The notes under the pieces: model-generated
What the model saw: the letters and a program-made list of their open reading frames with translations, nothing else
Databases searched by the model: none
Told to the model about the DNA's origin: nothing
In this document: positions 9,221 to 17,728 of the stretch, piece after piece
Position numbering within the stretch: the first letter of the stretch is position 1
Layout: the number at the start of each line of letters is the position of its first letter
Program-made: the position numbers and the translations under genes
Assembly: GCF_001499675.1 (NCBI RefSeq)
Contig: NZ_LN609302.1
Location: forward strand, 1,277,896 to 1,341,895
Length of the DNA stretch: 64,000 nt
Reading direction: 5' to 3'
From: Acetobacter ghanensis
Lineage (GTDB): Bacteria > Pseudomonadota > Alphaproteobacteria > Acetobacterales > Acetobacteraceae

Positions 9221-10228
9221 ATGAAAAGACTTTTCCAGCATTACAGAAAGCGCAATAGCAGGGAAGAGGCGGAGCGCCATACCAAGCTGGAGGATGTGGC
9301 GTTAGAGGGCAGCACCAAAGAGGGGGGGCGCTTCCACCTTAGCACCAAGGAAGCGGTCAGGCGTTTTCGTGCTCATGCGTTGGTTGAAGAAAAAAGCCAT
9401 CGTGATGTTGTGCGTGTGGGCCTGAAGGACAGCGTATGGAGTGACCTTTACCATCATGCGCTGACGGCAAGCTGGCCTGCTTTTGCGGCCATTGCGGTTG
9501 TTTCCTATATTCTGATCAACCTGATTTTTGCCTTGCTGTACATGGTGGCACCCGACCAGATTACAGGGTTGTCGCATGGTATGCTGCTGTCTCTGTTCTT
9601 CTTTAGTGTGCAAACACTCTCTACAGTCGGCTATGGCACCATGAGTCCCATTGGGGCTTATGCCAATGCTATTGTTTCCATCGAGGCATTTGTGGGCATG
9701 GTGCTGACTGCCCTTGCAACAGGTGTGGTTTTTGCCCGGTTTGCCCGCCCGCGCGCACGGGTAATGTTCAGCAACATGGCGGTTATTAGCAACGAGGGGG
9801 GGATTCCTGCCTTATGTATCCGCATCGCCAATTTGCGGATGAGCATTATTTTATCGGTCGATATTGAAGTCGCACTGTCCCGTTTGGTGATGAGTGATAA
9901 TGGGCATTTGGTAAGGAAGTTCGACCAGCTTCTGCTTATGCAATCTCATGTGCCGGTATTACGGTTTGCGTTTGTTTTGGCTCATGTCATTACCCCCGAA
10001 AGCCCTTTGCATGGGCGAACGGTTGCAGAGCTGGAGGCTGAGGAAGCCGAGATTATTGTGACCGTAACCGGCACGGACGAGGCGCTAGGTCAGACTGTGT
10101 TCGCCAGAACAGCCTATCGGTTTGACCGGGTGCAGCATAACCATCGCTTTGTGGATATTGTGCTGTCCCGCCCGGATGGCCGTATTACGGTGGATTACAC
10201 GCGCTTCCATGATGTTGAGGCCCATTAA
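9221..10228 (+). CDS. Inward-rectifier-type potassium channel (KirBac family)
   Basis: KirBac channels pass potassium ions through the inner membrane. The 335-residue protein has an amphipathic N-terminal region, a first transmembrane helix at about 85-110, a pore helix, the selectivity filter TVGYG at 135-139, a second transmembrane helix at about 142-165, and a cytoplasmic beta-rich IRK domain to the end. This is the complete two-helix Kir architecture at family length. The gene is convergent with the FUSC gene on the other strand; the two stop codons are only ten bases apart. Confidence 0.93.
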   Translation: MKRLFQHYRKRNSREEAERHTKLEDVALEGSTKEGGRFHLSTKEAVRRFRAHALVEEKSHRDVVRVGLKDSVWSDLYHHALTASWPAFAAIAVVSYILINLIFALLYMVAPDQITGLSHGMLLSLFFFSVQTLSTVGYGTMSPIGAYANAIVSIEAFVGMVLTALATGVVFARFARPRARVMFSNMAVISNEGGIPALCIRIANLRMSIILSVDIEVALSRLVMSDNGHLVRKFDQLLLMQSHVPVLRFAFVLAHVITPESPLHGRTVAELEAEEAEIIVTVTGTDEALGQTVFARTAYRFDRVQHNHRFVDIVLSRPDGRITVDYTRFHDVEAH

Positions 10229-10238
10229 AAAACAGTGT

Positions 10239-12442
10239 TTAGACCGGTTTGAAGCGCCGTGTTGTATCCATAAAAATAGCGTTGGTTTCAAATTCAGCCT
10301 GCATGACTTCCAGCGCACCAATGGCGCGGCCAAGGTCGATTTGGGCGGACAGGTTGGTCATCTGTGACGTTGCCTGGAGCAGAATGGCCAGAGCCTGTTG
10401 GGCGGCCTGTGCTGGGGCCAGCGTGTACCCCTGCATATTGCCGATGGTTTGCAGCAGGTTTTTTAACGCATTTTTTTGCGGGGCGGGGAGCAGGTTGTGG
10501 AACAGCACATTGTGTAACCGCAGGATGAGGAGGCCTGTCATCATGCTACCAATGGCTCCGGTCAGGTAAGCCTCTGTCAGCCTGTCAGGCGTTGTTTCCA
10601 TATGTCGGATAATCTGGGCCAGCCGCTCGCCCGAGCGCGCAATCCATTGGGCGGAACTGGGGATCAGGCTGCCGGTCGCAAGGCGTTGCAGGTCACTGAC
10701 CATTTTGCGGCGGAGCCTCCAGCGCTCGTTTGCGGGATTAAAGGGCAGAACGAGCTGGAAAACCAGAACCCCCAGCCCAATTCCCAGCACAACGGCAGGT
10801 GTGGTGTTCAGCCAGTTTATTTCGTCCAGTCTGTGGTGGTTGGCGGGACCAACCATAAAAGGCAGAAAATTGTTGTAAGCTGCCGCTGTGGCGGCCACTG
10901 CGCCGGGCGCACGCAATGCTAGGCCGCCAACCAGCATGGGCAGGAACAGCGATTCCAGAAGTGTTTCAATATTCGCCTGATCAGGGAGTATCCAGAACAC
11001 CAGAAAGAAGGAGACAACGGCAGCCCATACGGCACCGCGCAAAAAACCACTGGCCGCCATGACCGGATTTTCAAATGAAGAAAAACGGGTGCTGGTTACG
11101 GCCACAAACATGGCCAGCGTGGACCCTTCGGGCCATGCGGTCACTTCCCACAAAAGACCGCCAAAGCATAAGGCCGCAGCCGCACGCAAACCATTGTTGA
11201 AGGCAAGCGTCACATCTTTTTCCGGGTGGCGGTCAAAGCGGAAGTGGTCTTTGGGGGTATCTGTCTCAGCCGCAACAATATGCGCCAGCACCCGGTCCAG
11301 TTCGACCAGAAGCTTGACCATGGCAGCTTGCAGAATGCGGCTTTCCAACAGGGCATGGCTGGCGGGTGTGGGGCCGGGATGTTTTTTTGTAAAATCTGGA
11401 ACTGGCCCAGTATGTCCATGCCATGTTGTTTGCTGAGGGTAATGTGGGTGCGCAGCACATCACGCGCCTGCAAAGCCGTCTCGATGGAAGGCGCTTTTGC
11501 AAGCTTGTCAGCCAGATTGGCAAGCAGGGTGAGTATGCCATCCAATTGGGGCTGAAACCCCGCAGGCAAAGGGGATGTGGCCTGCATATGAACATTCAGG
11601 GCGATACCGCGGGCCAGAAAAGCGGAAATGGCAGCCAGCCCCGCGCGCGCATGGTCGCCCGCATGGGAGTAGGGGCCCATTTCTATTTCGCTGAACTCGG
11701 TCTGGTCCGCCATGCTGGGAATACTGCTTAACAGCGCACGGGAGCGGAGCAGACCATCGGCCTGCCCACGGAGCAGATCGCTCACCCCTATGCAGGCACC
11801 ATGCAGCGCGTCCAGCAGGTGGGAGCGGATGTGCTCGTGGGCGACTGTTTCCAAGCGCGGGGCAAACAGGGCGGCCAGAAAGCTCTCGCAGACAATACCA
11901 AGCGTAATATACGTGGCGCGTGAAAGCGCGATCATAAAAATATTGTCGGGTTGGTTGGCGCCGCTAAGCACAATAATGGTGGTTGTAAACGCGACCAACA
12001 CCAACGCGTAGGAGCGGAAGTTCCGCAAAAACGTTGCAAAAGCGCAGCAGCCACCGCTCCATAAGGCCAGAATGGGAAAAAGCACCCATGGCTCCTGCGG
12101 CAGGGCGCACAGCAGAGCAACACCGGCACATGCGCCAATACACGTGCCAATTAACCGCCATTTGGCTTTGGAAAGACTTTGCCCCCGAGAGTTCTGCGCC
12201 ACAATCCATGTGGTCATGGCAGCCCATTGTGGACTGTCCATTTCCATCCACAAAGCCAGTGTAAGGGCCAGAAACGCAGCGCAGGTTGTGCGCAATGCAA
12301 AGCCCAGATCCGAAGCTTTGGGGGCAAAAAGCCAGCGAAGCGGTCCATCAAGCGGCCGGTATGGGCCTAAAAATCCGGCAGATGTGCGGAAGATGGAGGA
12401 TTTAAGGGATGAAAATGCAAGGGAAAGAGACACCGTACCCAC
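10239..12442 (-). pseudogene. FUSC-family aromatic-acid-type exporter, frameshifted
   Basis: FUSC proteins (AaeB-like) are inner-membrane exporters, often of aromatic acids. From a GTG at 12442, preceded by GAGGAGG, the first frame gives the N-terminal membrane half (about 350 residues). The second half (ALLESRILQAAMVKLLVELD onward, ending at 10239) is in another frame. The break maps to a run of seven T on the plus strand at 11382-11388 (A7 on the coding strand), where one more base restores a protein of about 730 residues. It is a close paralogue of the next gene, which is intact over the same junction (HAQISALLDGRIL). The coding-strand sequence A AAA AAC is also a classical -1 slippery heptamer, so recoding is conceivable, though an indel is more likely. 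Confidence 0.82.
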
Positions 12443-12525
12443 AAGCCCTCCTCAGGTGAGCTTGTTATAACACCGGACGCCCCATTGGTAAAAAAGAAAG
12501 TACGGTGGGGACCTTAAAGGTTTTT

Positions 12526-14709
12526 TCAGACAGCCCGGTAAGGGCGGGAGGCGTCCAGGAATACGGCGTTGGCGTCTAGCTCGTGGGAGACAACAATCAG
12601 GTAGGCAATGGCGCGGGTGAGTTCGATACGGGTGGAAATATTGGGTTCGGCCGCTTCCATCCGGCGCAATGCACTTGTGGCCACGCGGGCGGCATGGGCC
12701 GTGTGGCCGTACTTGCCGGTAAAGTGGCTCATCCGTTTCATCACAATTTCAATGGCCCGGCGTGCTGGAGGCGGAATCTGGTTGCGCTGGAGGAGGGCGC
12801 GCAGGCGGATGATGTTCAGCCCGATGGTCATGGCCGCCAATGTGCCCTGTAGGCAGCCCTCGATTGTAGGGGAGGGCGTGGGGCCAGCATGGCGGATTAG
12901 GCGGGCAAAACGGTCAATGTTGCGGCCAATCCAGTCGCGCGTCATAGGCATGGGGTCGGCCGAGGCCAGTGTGCGCAGGTCGCGCAGCAGGGTCCGGCGC
13001 ATACGCCAGCGCTCACCCGCACTATTGAACGGCAACACGGCGCGGAAAATCAGCACCGCAAAAAACACCCCAAGCAGAATGGCCCATGTGGAGTTAAACC
13101 AAGTGACTTCGTCCACGCGGCCCTGATTGAGCGGATGCACAAAATTGGGCAGCAGCAGGGTATAGGCTGCGGAATGGAGTGCAGTGCTGGCATTACGTGC
13201 AGCAAGGCCGCCAGCAAACATGGGAATGGCCAGTGTGGCCACCAGCATTTCGTAATTGGCCTGTGTTGGCAGCACAAAAAAGACCAGAAAAAATGCGACC
13301 AGTGCAGCCCATACGCCGCCAATCATAAACTGTGTTGTAGCAACAACCGGATTTTCACGCGTGGCGAACAGACCGCATACAATGGCGACAAACGTAATAA
13401 ACCCAAGCCCGGTCGGCCACGCCGTGCATTCCCATACCAGCCCGGCGGCGCTCAGTGCGACTGCGGCGCGCACGCCATTATAGGCGGCCTCGCGCTTGTC
13501 CACATGGGACTGGAGCCGGAAGTGAAAGTGGTCGCCCCGAATAAAGTGCTGGCTGGCATCGTATTCACGAATGGCCTGTTCCAGCTCGCCCAGCAGTTCA
13601 TCCATGGCGTTGTGCAGGATTCGGCCATCCAACAGGGCAGAAATCTGGGCGTGTTCATCTTCCAGTGTAAAGGCGGACCCGATTTCGTGCGTTAGGGCGT
13701 CCACAATCTGCTGGTGGCATTCCGCACGGAGCAGTTGCAGGTCCCGCAGAATGGTACGTACGCCACTTTCCGTATTCAATCGGGCGGGAAGGCCGCTTAG
13801 AAATGCGCTAACCTTGGCAGCCGTCTCGCGGAAGATGGGCTGGTCGGTCTGCACATATTGCAGGCGCACGGTCATGCCCAACCCGCGTGAAAGCAGGACG
13901 GAAACCGCCGCCAGTGCAGCACGCGCATGGTCCCCCTCATGCCCGTGGGGGCCCATTTCGGCCTCGGAAAACTCAATCTGGTCGTTAATAGACAGGATCG
14001 GGCCAAACATGGCGCGTGAGCGGATCAGCGCCTCGTCATCCCCCGCCAGCAGGCTGGATACGGCTTCGGACACGTTGCTTAGGGCGGTACGGAGTTTGTC
14101 ACGGATGTTGCGGCGGGCCGTTTCCGCCAGATTATGGGCGAACAGGCCCGCAACGGTGCTCTCGCACACAATGCCCAGCACAATATATGTTGCGCGGGAC
14201 ATAGCGGTCATGAACACGTTTTCGGGGTGGGGGATGGCGCCAATGGCAATAATGGCCGTTGTGTAGCCCGCCAGCACCAACGCATAGGAGCGGAAGTTAC
14301 GGACAAGAGTAGCCAGACTACAGCACAGCCCCAGCCAGATGGAGAGTGCGGGGAAGAACAGCCACGCAGTCTGGTTAAAGGCAGAAATAAGGGTGATGGA
14401 CATGATCACCCCAATGGCTGTGCCGACCAGACGCCAGCGCGCCTTGGACATGCTCTCCCCGCGAGAACCCTGCGCCACAATCCATACGGTCATGGCGGCC
14501 CATTGCGGGTCGTCCAGCTCCATCCACAAGGCAATGACCAGAGCAATCAGGGCGGCAGCCGTTGTGCGCAATGCAAACCCGATGGCCGAAGGCGTGGGCG
14601 CAAGCAGCCAGCTCATGGGCAGTTTACGCTGTACTCCGGGTGGGCCTAGCGGGCGGAAGGTGCGCAGGCGACCGATCCTGTCAAGCAGGGGAAAAGAAAG
14701 ACTGGGCAC
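12526..14709 (-). CDS. FUSC-family aromatic-acid-type exporter
   Basis: The intact 727-residue protein has two repeats of a membrane bundle (about residues 45-200 and 400-560), each followed by a soluble helical part, the standard full-length FUSC/AaeB layout. Both halves contain family hallmarks such as PQWAAMTVWIVAQ after the second helix and RNFRSYALVLAGYT. It lies 83 bases upstream of the paralogous frameshifted copy on the same strand, so the pair probably forms an operon created by tandem duplication. Substrate is unknown; AaeB relatives export hydroxybenzoates and weak acids. Confidence 0.88.
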   Translation of the reverse strand: MPSLSFPLLDRIGRLRTFRPLGPPGVQRKLPMSWLLAPTPSAIGFALRTTAAALIALVIALWMELDDPQWAAMTVWIVAQGSRGESMSKARWRLVGTAIGVIMSITLISAFNQTAWLFFPALSIWLGLCCSLATLVRNFRSYALVLAGYTTAIIAIGAIPHPENVFMTAMSRATYIVLGIVCESTVAGLFAHNLAETARRNIRDKLRTALSNVSEAVSSLLAGDDEALIRSRAMFGPILSINDQIEFSEAEMGPHGHEGDHARAALAAVSVLLSRGLGMTVRLQYVQTDQPIFRETAAKVSAFLSGLPARLNTESGVRTILRDLQLLRAECHQQIVDALTHEIGSAFTLEDEHAQISALLDGRILHNAMDELLGELEQAIREYDASQHFIRGDHFHFRLQSHVDKREAAYNGVRAAVALSAAGLVWECTAWPTGLGFITFVAIVCGLFATRENPVVATTQFMIGGVWAALVAFFLVFFVLPTQANYEMLVATLAIPMFAGGLAARNASTALHSAAYTLLLPNFVHPLNQGRVDEVTWFNSTWAILLGVFFAVLIFRAVLPFNSAGERWRMRRTLLRDLRTLASADPMPMTRDWIGRNIDRFARLIRHAGPTPSPTIEGCLQGTLAAMTIGLNIIRLRALLQRNQIPPPARRAIEIVMKRMSHFTGKYGHTAHAARVATSALRRMEAAEPNISTRIELTRAIAYLIVVSHELDANAVFLDASRPYRAV

Positions 14710-14940
14710 AATGGCTACTTTGTTGCAACAGAGGAATATCGGGATTCTGTATGTAACCGTAGCCCCTTTTTCCCTTTTTTCCTTGTGGGTTCAGACGCAT
14801 ATCAGCTATCGCTTCTCAAACGGGAAATGGGCAGTCTGGCACCGGTTTTCGCTTATAACTATCGCATAGAACAGTTATCCGGTCTATGGTGGAATAAGCC
14901 GCGCCACAATGCTGGTCGCTCTGACGCCGTATATGGGAAG

Positions 14941-15321
14941 ATGATGGATATGTCTGACTTTTTTCAGAATATTGTGGGTAAGGTGGAGAGTGTTCTGGGG
15001 GGAGAAGTCCAGACGCTTGTCAAACAGCAGCTCCAGTCTCTGACGCAGCCGCAGACAATTCAAACCCTACTGGATCGGGCCGATCAGGTCGGGTTGGGTG
15101 ACAAGGTGCGTTCGTGGATCAGCCAGAGCGGCAATGTGCCCGCCACCCCGGATGAAATTCGCGCCATTCTGGGGAGCTCCACCGTGCATGATCTGGTGGA
15201 AAAAACAGGCCTGCCCGCAGATGCCGTGGTGACGGCGCTGGTGCATTTTCTGCCCGATGCTGTGGACAAACACACGCCAGAAGGCGTGCTGCCTGCAGCC
15301 GATACCACCAAGAGCGCCTGA
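14941..15321 (+). CDS. YidB-like DUF937 family protein
   Basis: The protein contains the DUF937/YidB fold: repeated amphipathic helices and the motif GSSTVHDLVEKTGL, followed by LPDAVDKHTPEGVLP, which closely matches the YidB C-terminal consensus. Function is unknown; family members are small soluble proteins. In-frame ATGs occur at 14941, 14944 and 14950. The GGGAAG at 14935-14940 is best spaced for 14950, which would begin MSDFFQNI. A much longer in-frame extension from 14785 lacks family similarity and I discard it. Confidence 0.78.
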   Translation: MMDMSDFFQNIVGKVESVLGGEVQTLVKQQLQSLTQPQTIQTLLDRADQVGLGDKVRSWISQSGNVPATPDEIRAILGSSTVHDLVEKTGLPADAVVTALVHFLPDAVDKHTPEGVLPAADTTKSA

Positions 15322-15397
15322 ACGGGCAAGAGGCTGCACGTGTGTGATGCATGGCAAGTTCGTGCATCACCACGCACAATCCGTTATAGATACTGCC

Positions 15398-15928
15398 ATG
15401 ACATTGGGTGAACGTATAACGCGGATGGATAGCTGGCTACTGGATGAGGTATGCCAGCCTATTGCAGACAGGCTGCCTGAGCGCTTTTCTGCTTTTGATG
15501 CGGGGATGAGCTGCCAGCTTGGCTCCCTGCTTCTTTCGGCGGTTTCCATCATTGCCGTGTTTGTGCTGACGGGCATGAACGACTTTGGCAATATGATTTT
15601 CAATGTGCTGATATGGTGCCTGTGCGTCAGCTTTTTTATAGGGCTTGGCCGCCTGCGTGTGCTGGTTAAGCCGGGTAAGCCCAACCCGTTACGGCATATG
15701 CTTATCAGCGTGCGTATTGTTTCCATCCCTTTTGCGTTGTACGTCGTGTATCAGGCGTTCACGTCTCCCACGTCGTTTGGAACGGCTGTGTGGTTCAACG
15801 CTTTTTCAAATATTGTTTTTGTGGTGGGGCTGTATCTTATTTCATGCCAGCCGCGTCCCCCGCGTGTGCGCACGAGGGAAGACGTCTGGGGGCATAATTT
15901 TGCCCCACGGCCGGGTGGTGGCTTCTAA
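15398..15928 (+). CDS. Small membrane protein of unknown function
   Basis: This 176-residue protein has a polar N-terminal part of about 45 residues and four predicted membrane segments, centred on SLLLSAVSIIAVFVL, FNVLIWCLCVSFFIGL, VRIVSIPFALYVVY and NIVFVVGLYLI. It ends in a short basic, proline-rich cytoplasmic tail. The start at 15398 (MTLGERI) is chosen because the open frame before it overlaps the YidB-like gene and looks non-coding. I recognise no family. It is convergent with ccmI. Confidence 0.65.
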   Translation: MTLGERITRMDSWLLDEVCQPIADRLPERFSAFDAGMSCQLGSLLLSAVSIIAVFVLTGMNDFGNMIFNVLIWCLCVSFFIGLGRLRVLVKPGKPNPLRHMLISVRIVSIPFALYVVYQAFTSPTSFGTAVWFNAFSNIVFVVGLYLISCQPRPPRVRTREDVWGHNFAPRPGGGF

Positions 15929-15946
15929 TTTAAAACGCCAGTTGGA

Positions 15947-16678
15947 TCAGGGATTTTCCTGATCATGCTCGCCTTGTGCAATGCGGCCCTGTACCGCAGG
16001 CCGCCAGTCCGCATCCTTGGGGGCTGCATCCAGCGCCTTGCGGAAGAGGGCAAGAGCTTGAGCTGTTACGTGGTGGTTCGCCCGCGTCATGGCCTCTGCC
16101 GTGCGCGCGGCTAGTTCGGGGTCAAACCCCAAAGCCAACGCCTGATTCCATGCCTCTGCTGCCTGCGCATAATGGTCGCTCGATGCCTGTAGCTGGCCAA
16201 GCAGCAGGTAGCCTTGCCGCCGGTTCGGGTCATCGGCAGGTAAAGTTGCCATTGCCTGCTGAAGCTGCGCAATAAGCGCATCCGTCTTACGGTTTTGCAT
16301 ATGTTGAGCAGCCAGCCGAGGCCCCAGAGGTTGGGCAGGCAGGCCGGGTGCACCGTTGGTCAGGTAAAGTCCAATGGCAAGGGCAGGTGTTGCCGCCAGA
16401 CCAAACCACCCCAGCATGGCTGAACTGTTTGCCCGTGCCGTAGAGGGTGCTGCATCTGCCGAGAGAATACGGCGCTGGATTTCCAGTATGGCCACATCAT
16501 GTTCGGCGGGTGCTATGAGCCCGATGGCAAGGTCACGGTCCACTTCGGCTAACTGGGCTTCGTGCAGGGCAAGTGCGGTACTGCGTTCATCCCGAATGGC
16601 GCGGGTACGTTTCCAGAGTGTAAAAATGGCAGGTGCCAGTGCAAGCAGGCTGAGCAGCCCTATGGAAAACCAGATCAT
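15947..16678 (-). CDS. ccmI: Cytochrome c maturation protein CcmI
   Basis: CcmI presents apocytochrome c to the heme lyase in the periplasm. The 243-residue protein shows the expected layout: an N-terminal membrane helix (about 3-22), a short loop rich in charged residues, a second helix (about 88-106) and a periplasmic TPR-like domain containing GYLLLGQLQASSDHYAQAAE. It is the last gene of the ccm operon, four bases after ccmH. TPR domains vary a lot here, so the position in the operon is part of the evidence. Confidence 0.9.
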   Translation of the reverse strand: MIWFSIGLLSLLALAPAIFTLWKRTRAIRDERSTALALHEAQLAEVDRDLAIGLIAPAEHDVAILEIQRRILSADAAPSTARANSSAMLGWFGLAATPALAIGLYLTNGAPGLPAQPLGPRLAAQHMQNRKTDALIAQLQQAMATLPADDPNRRQGYLLLGQLQASSDHYAQAAEAWNQALALGFDPELAARTAEAMTRANHHVTAQALALFRKALDAAPKDADWRPAVQGRIAQGEHDQENP

Positions 16679-16682
16679 GCTC

Positions 16683-17156
16683 TCAGTCCTTTGTCAGTCT
16701 GGCCAGACGGGCCTTTTCTTCTTCGTTCAGAGGCGGGGGCGGTGGTGCGGTAGCCCTGCGACGGTAAAACATGAAGGCCGTGCCACACCCCAGTAGCAAG
16801 GCCAGCACCGGCATGGACCAAAGCAACAGCGTCCCAGCAGAAAAAGCAGGTTTGAGGCGGATAAAATTACCATAACGGGTAACCATCCAGTCCATGATCT
16901 GCTTGTTGTCCTCCCCCTTCGCGACATGCTCACGCACAACGCGGCGTAGGTCCCGCGCCAGTCCTGCGCTGCTGTCCTCAATGGATTCATTCTGGCAGAC
17001 TAGGCAGCGTAGCTGGGCGCCAATGGCCTGCGCACGGGCTTCCTGCTGTGGGTTTGCCAACATTTCGGATGGGTCGTCCACCGCCAGCACCAGTGCCGGT
17101 GTTGCCATAAGGCATAGGCCGAGCAGGCAGGCGGCCAGTTTGCGGAGGGGCGTCAT
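16683..17156 (-). CDS. ccmH: Cytochrome c maturation thiol oxidoreductase CcmH
   Basis: CcmH reduces the CXXCH motif of apocytochrome c so that heme can attach. The protein of 157 residues has a signal sequence, the active-site motif CLVC at 51-54 followed by QNESI, the conserved VTRYGNF, and a C-terminal membrane anchor at about 108-128. This is the short CcmH/CcmL form, with the TPR part in a separate ccmI. It overlaps ccmG by four bases (ATGA). Confidence 0.95.
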   Translation of the reverse strand: MTPLRKLAACLLGLCLMATPALVLAVDDPSEMLANPQQEARAQAIGAQLRCLVCQNESIEDSSAGLARDLRRVVREHVAKGEDNKQIMDWMVTRYGNFIRLKPAFSAGTLLLWSMPVLALLLGCGTAFMFYRRRATAPPPPPLNEEEKARLARLTKD

Positions 17157-17728
17157 GGTGTTTGCAGCCTGTGCACCAAAGGAAGAAGAACCTTGTTAAT
17201 GGTCTCGTCCGTTAACGGGGCAGCGGTATGCCAGCGGATAACGCCGCCGGGGCCAATTAGAAAAGTTTCAGGCACACCGGAAATGCCCCATTCAATGCCA
17301 GCCCGCCCATCATGGTCATCACCCAGACGGGTAAAGGGGTTGCCTGAGTGCCGCAGGAAGCTGGCAGCATTCTCTGGCTTGTCCTTGTAGGCTATGCCCC
17401 ACATGGTCAGCTTGTCCTTGAGCGTCATGAGAGTTGGCATTTCTGCCAGACAGGGAATGCACCATGACGCAAAAAAGTTGACCAGCACGGGTTTGGTAAT
17501 CTGTTGCAGGTCCTGTGCGGTAAAACCATCAGCCGGAGGGAGAGGGGCAAGCGTAAAGTCTGGCACGGGGCGGTCCAGCACCGGGGCATTGATGTCGTGC
17601 GGGTTAAAGGACCCGTGCTCCATGCCGTCCAGCATTTTCCAGAACGCAACACCCGCAATGCCAGCTCCAGCCAGCGGCAGGGCCATAAGCAGGCGGCGGC
17701 GGGTCAGATTGTCCGAAGGTGTGGTCAT
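17153..17728 (-). CDS. ccmG: Thiol:disulfide interchange protein CcmG/DsbE
   Basis: This membrane-anchored periplasmic thioredoxin-like protein supplies reductant for cytochrome c maturation. The 191 residues include an N-terminal anchor at about 11-30 and a thioredoxin fold with active site WCIPC at 89-93, preceded by LVNFFAS. The cis-proline region GVPETFLIGPGG is typical of CcmG. Its start overlaps the ccmF stop and its stop overlaps the ccmH start, each by four bases, indicating translational coupling. Confidence 0.95.
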   Translation of the reverse strand: MTTPSDNLTRRRLLMALPLAGAGIAGVAFWKMLDGMEHGSFNPHDINAPVLDRPVPDFTLAPLPPADGFTAQDLQQITKPVLVNFFASWCIPCLAEMPTLMTLKDKLTMWGIAYKDKPENAASFLRHSGNPFTRLGDDHDGRAGIEWGISGVPETFLIGPGGVIRWHTAAPLTDETINKVLLPLVHRLQTP

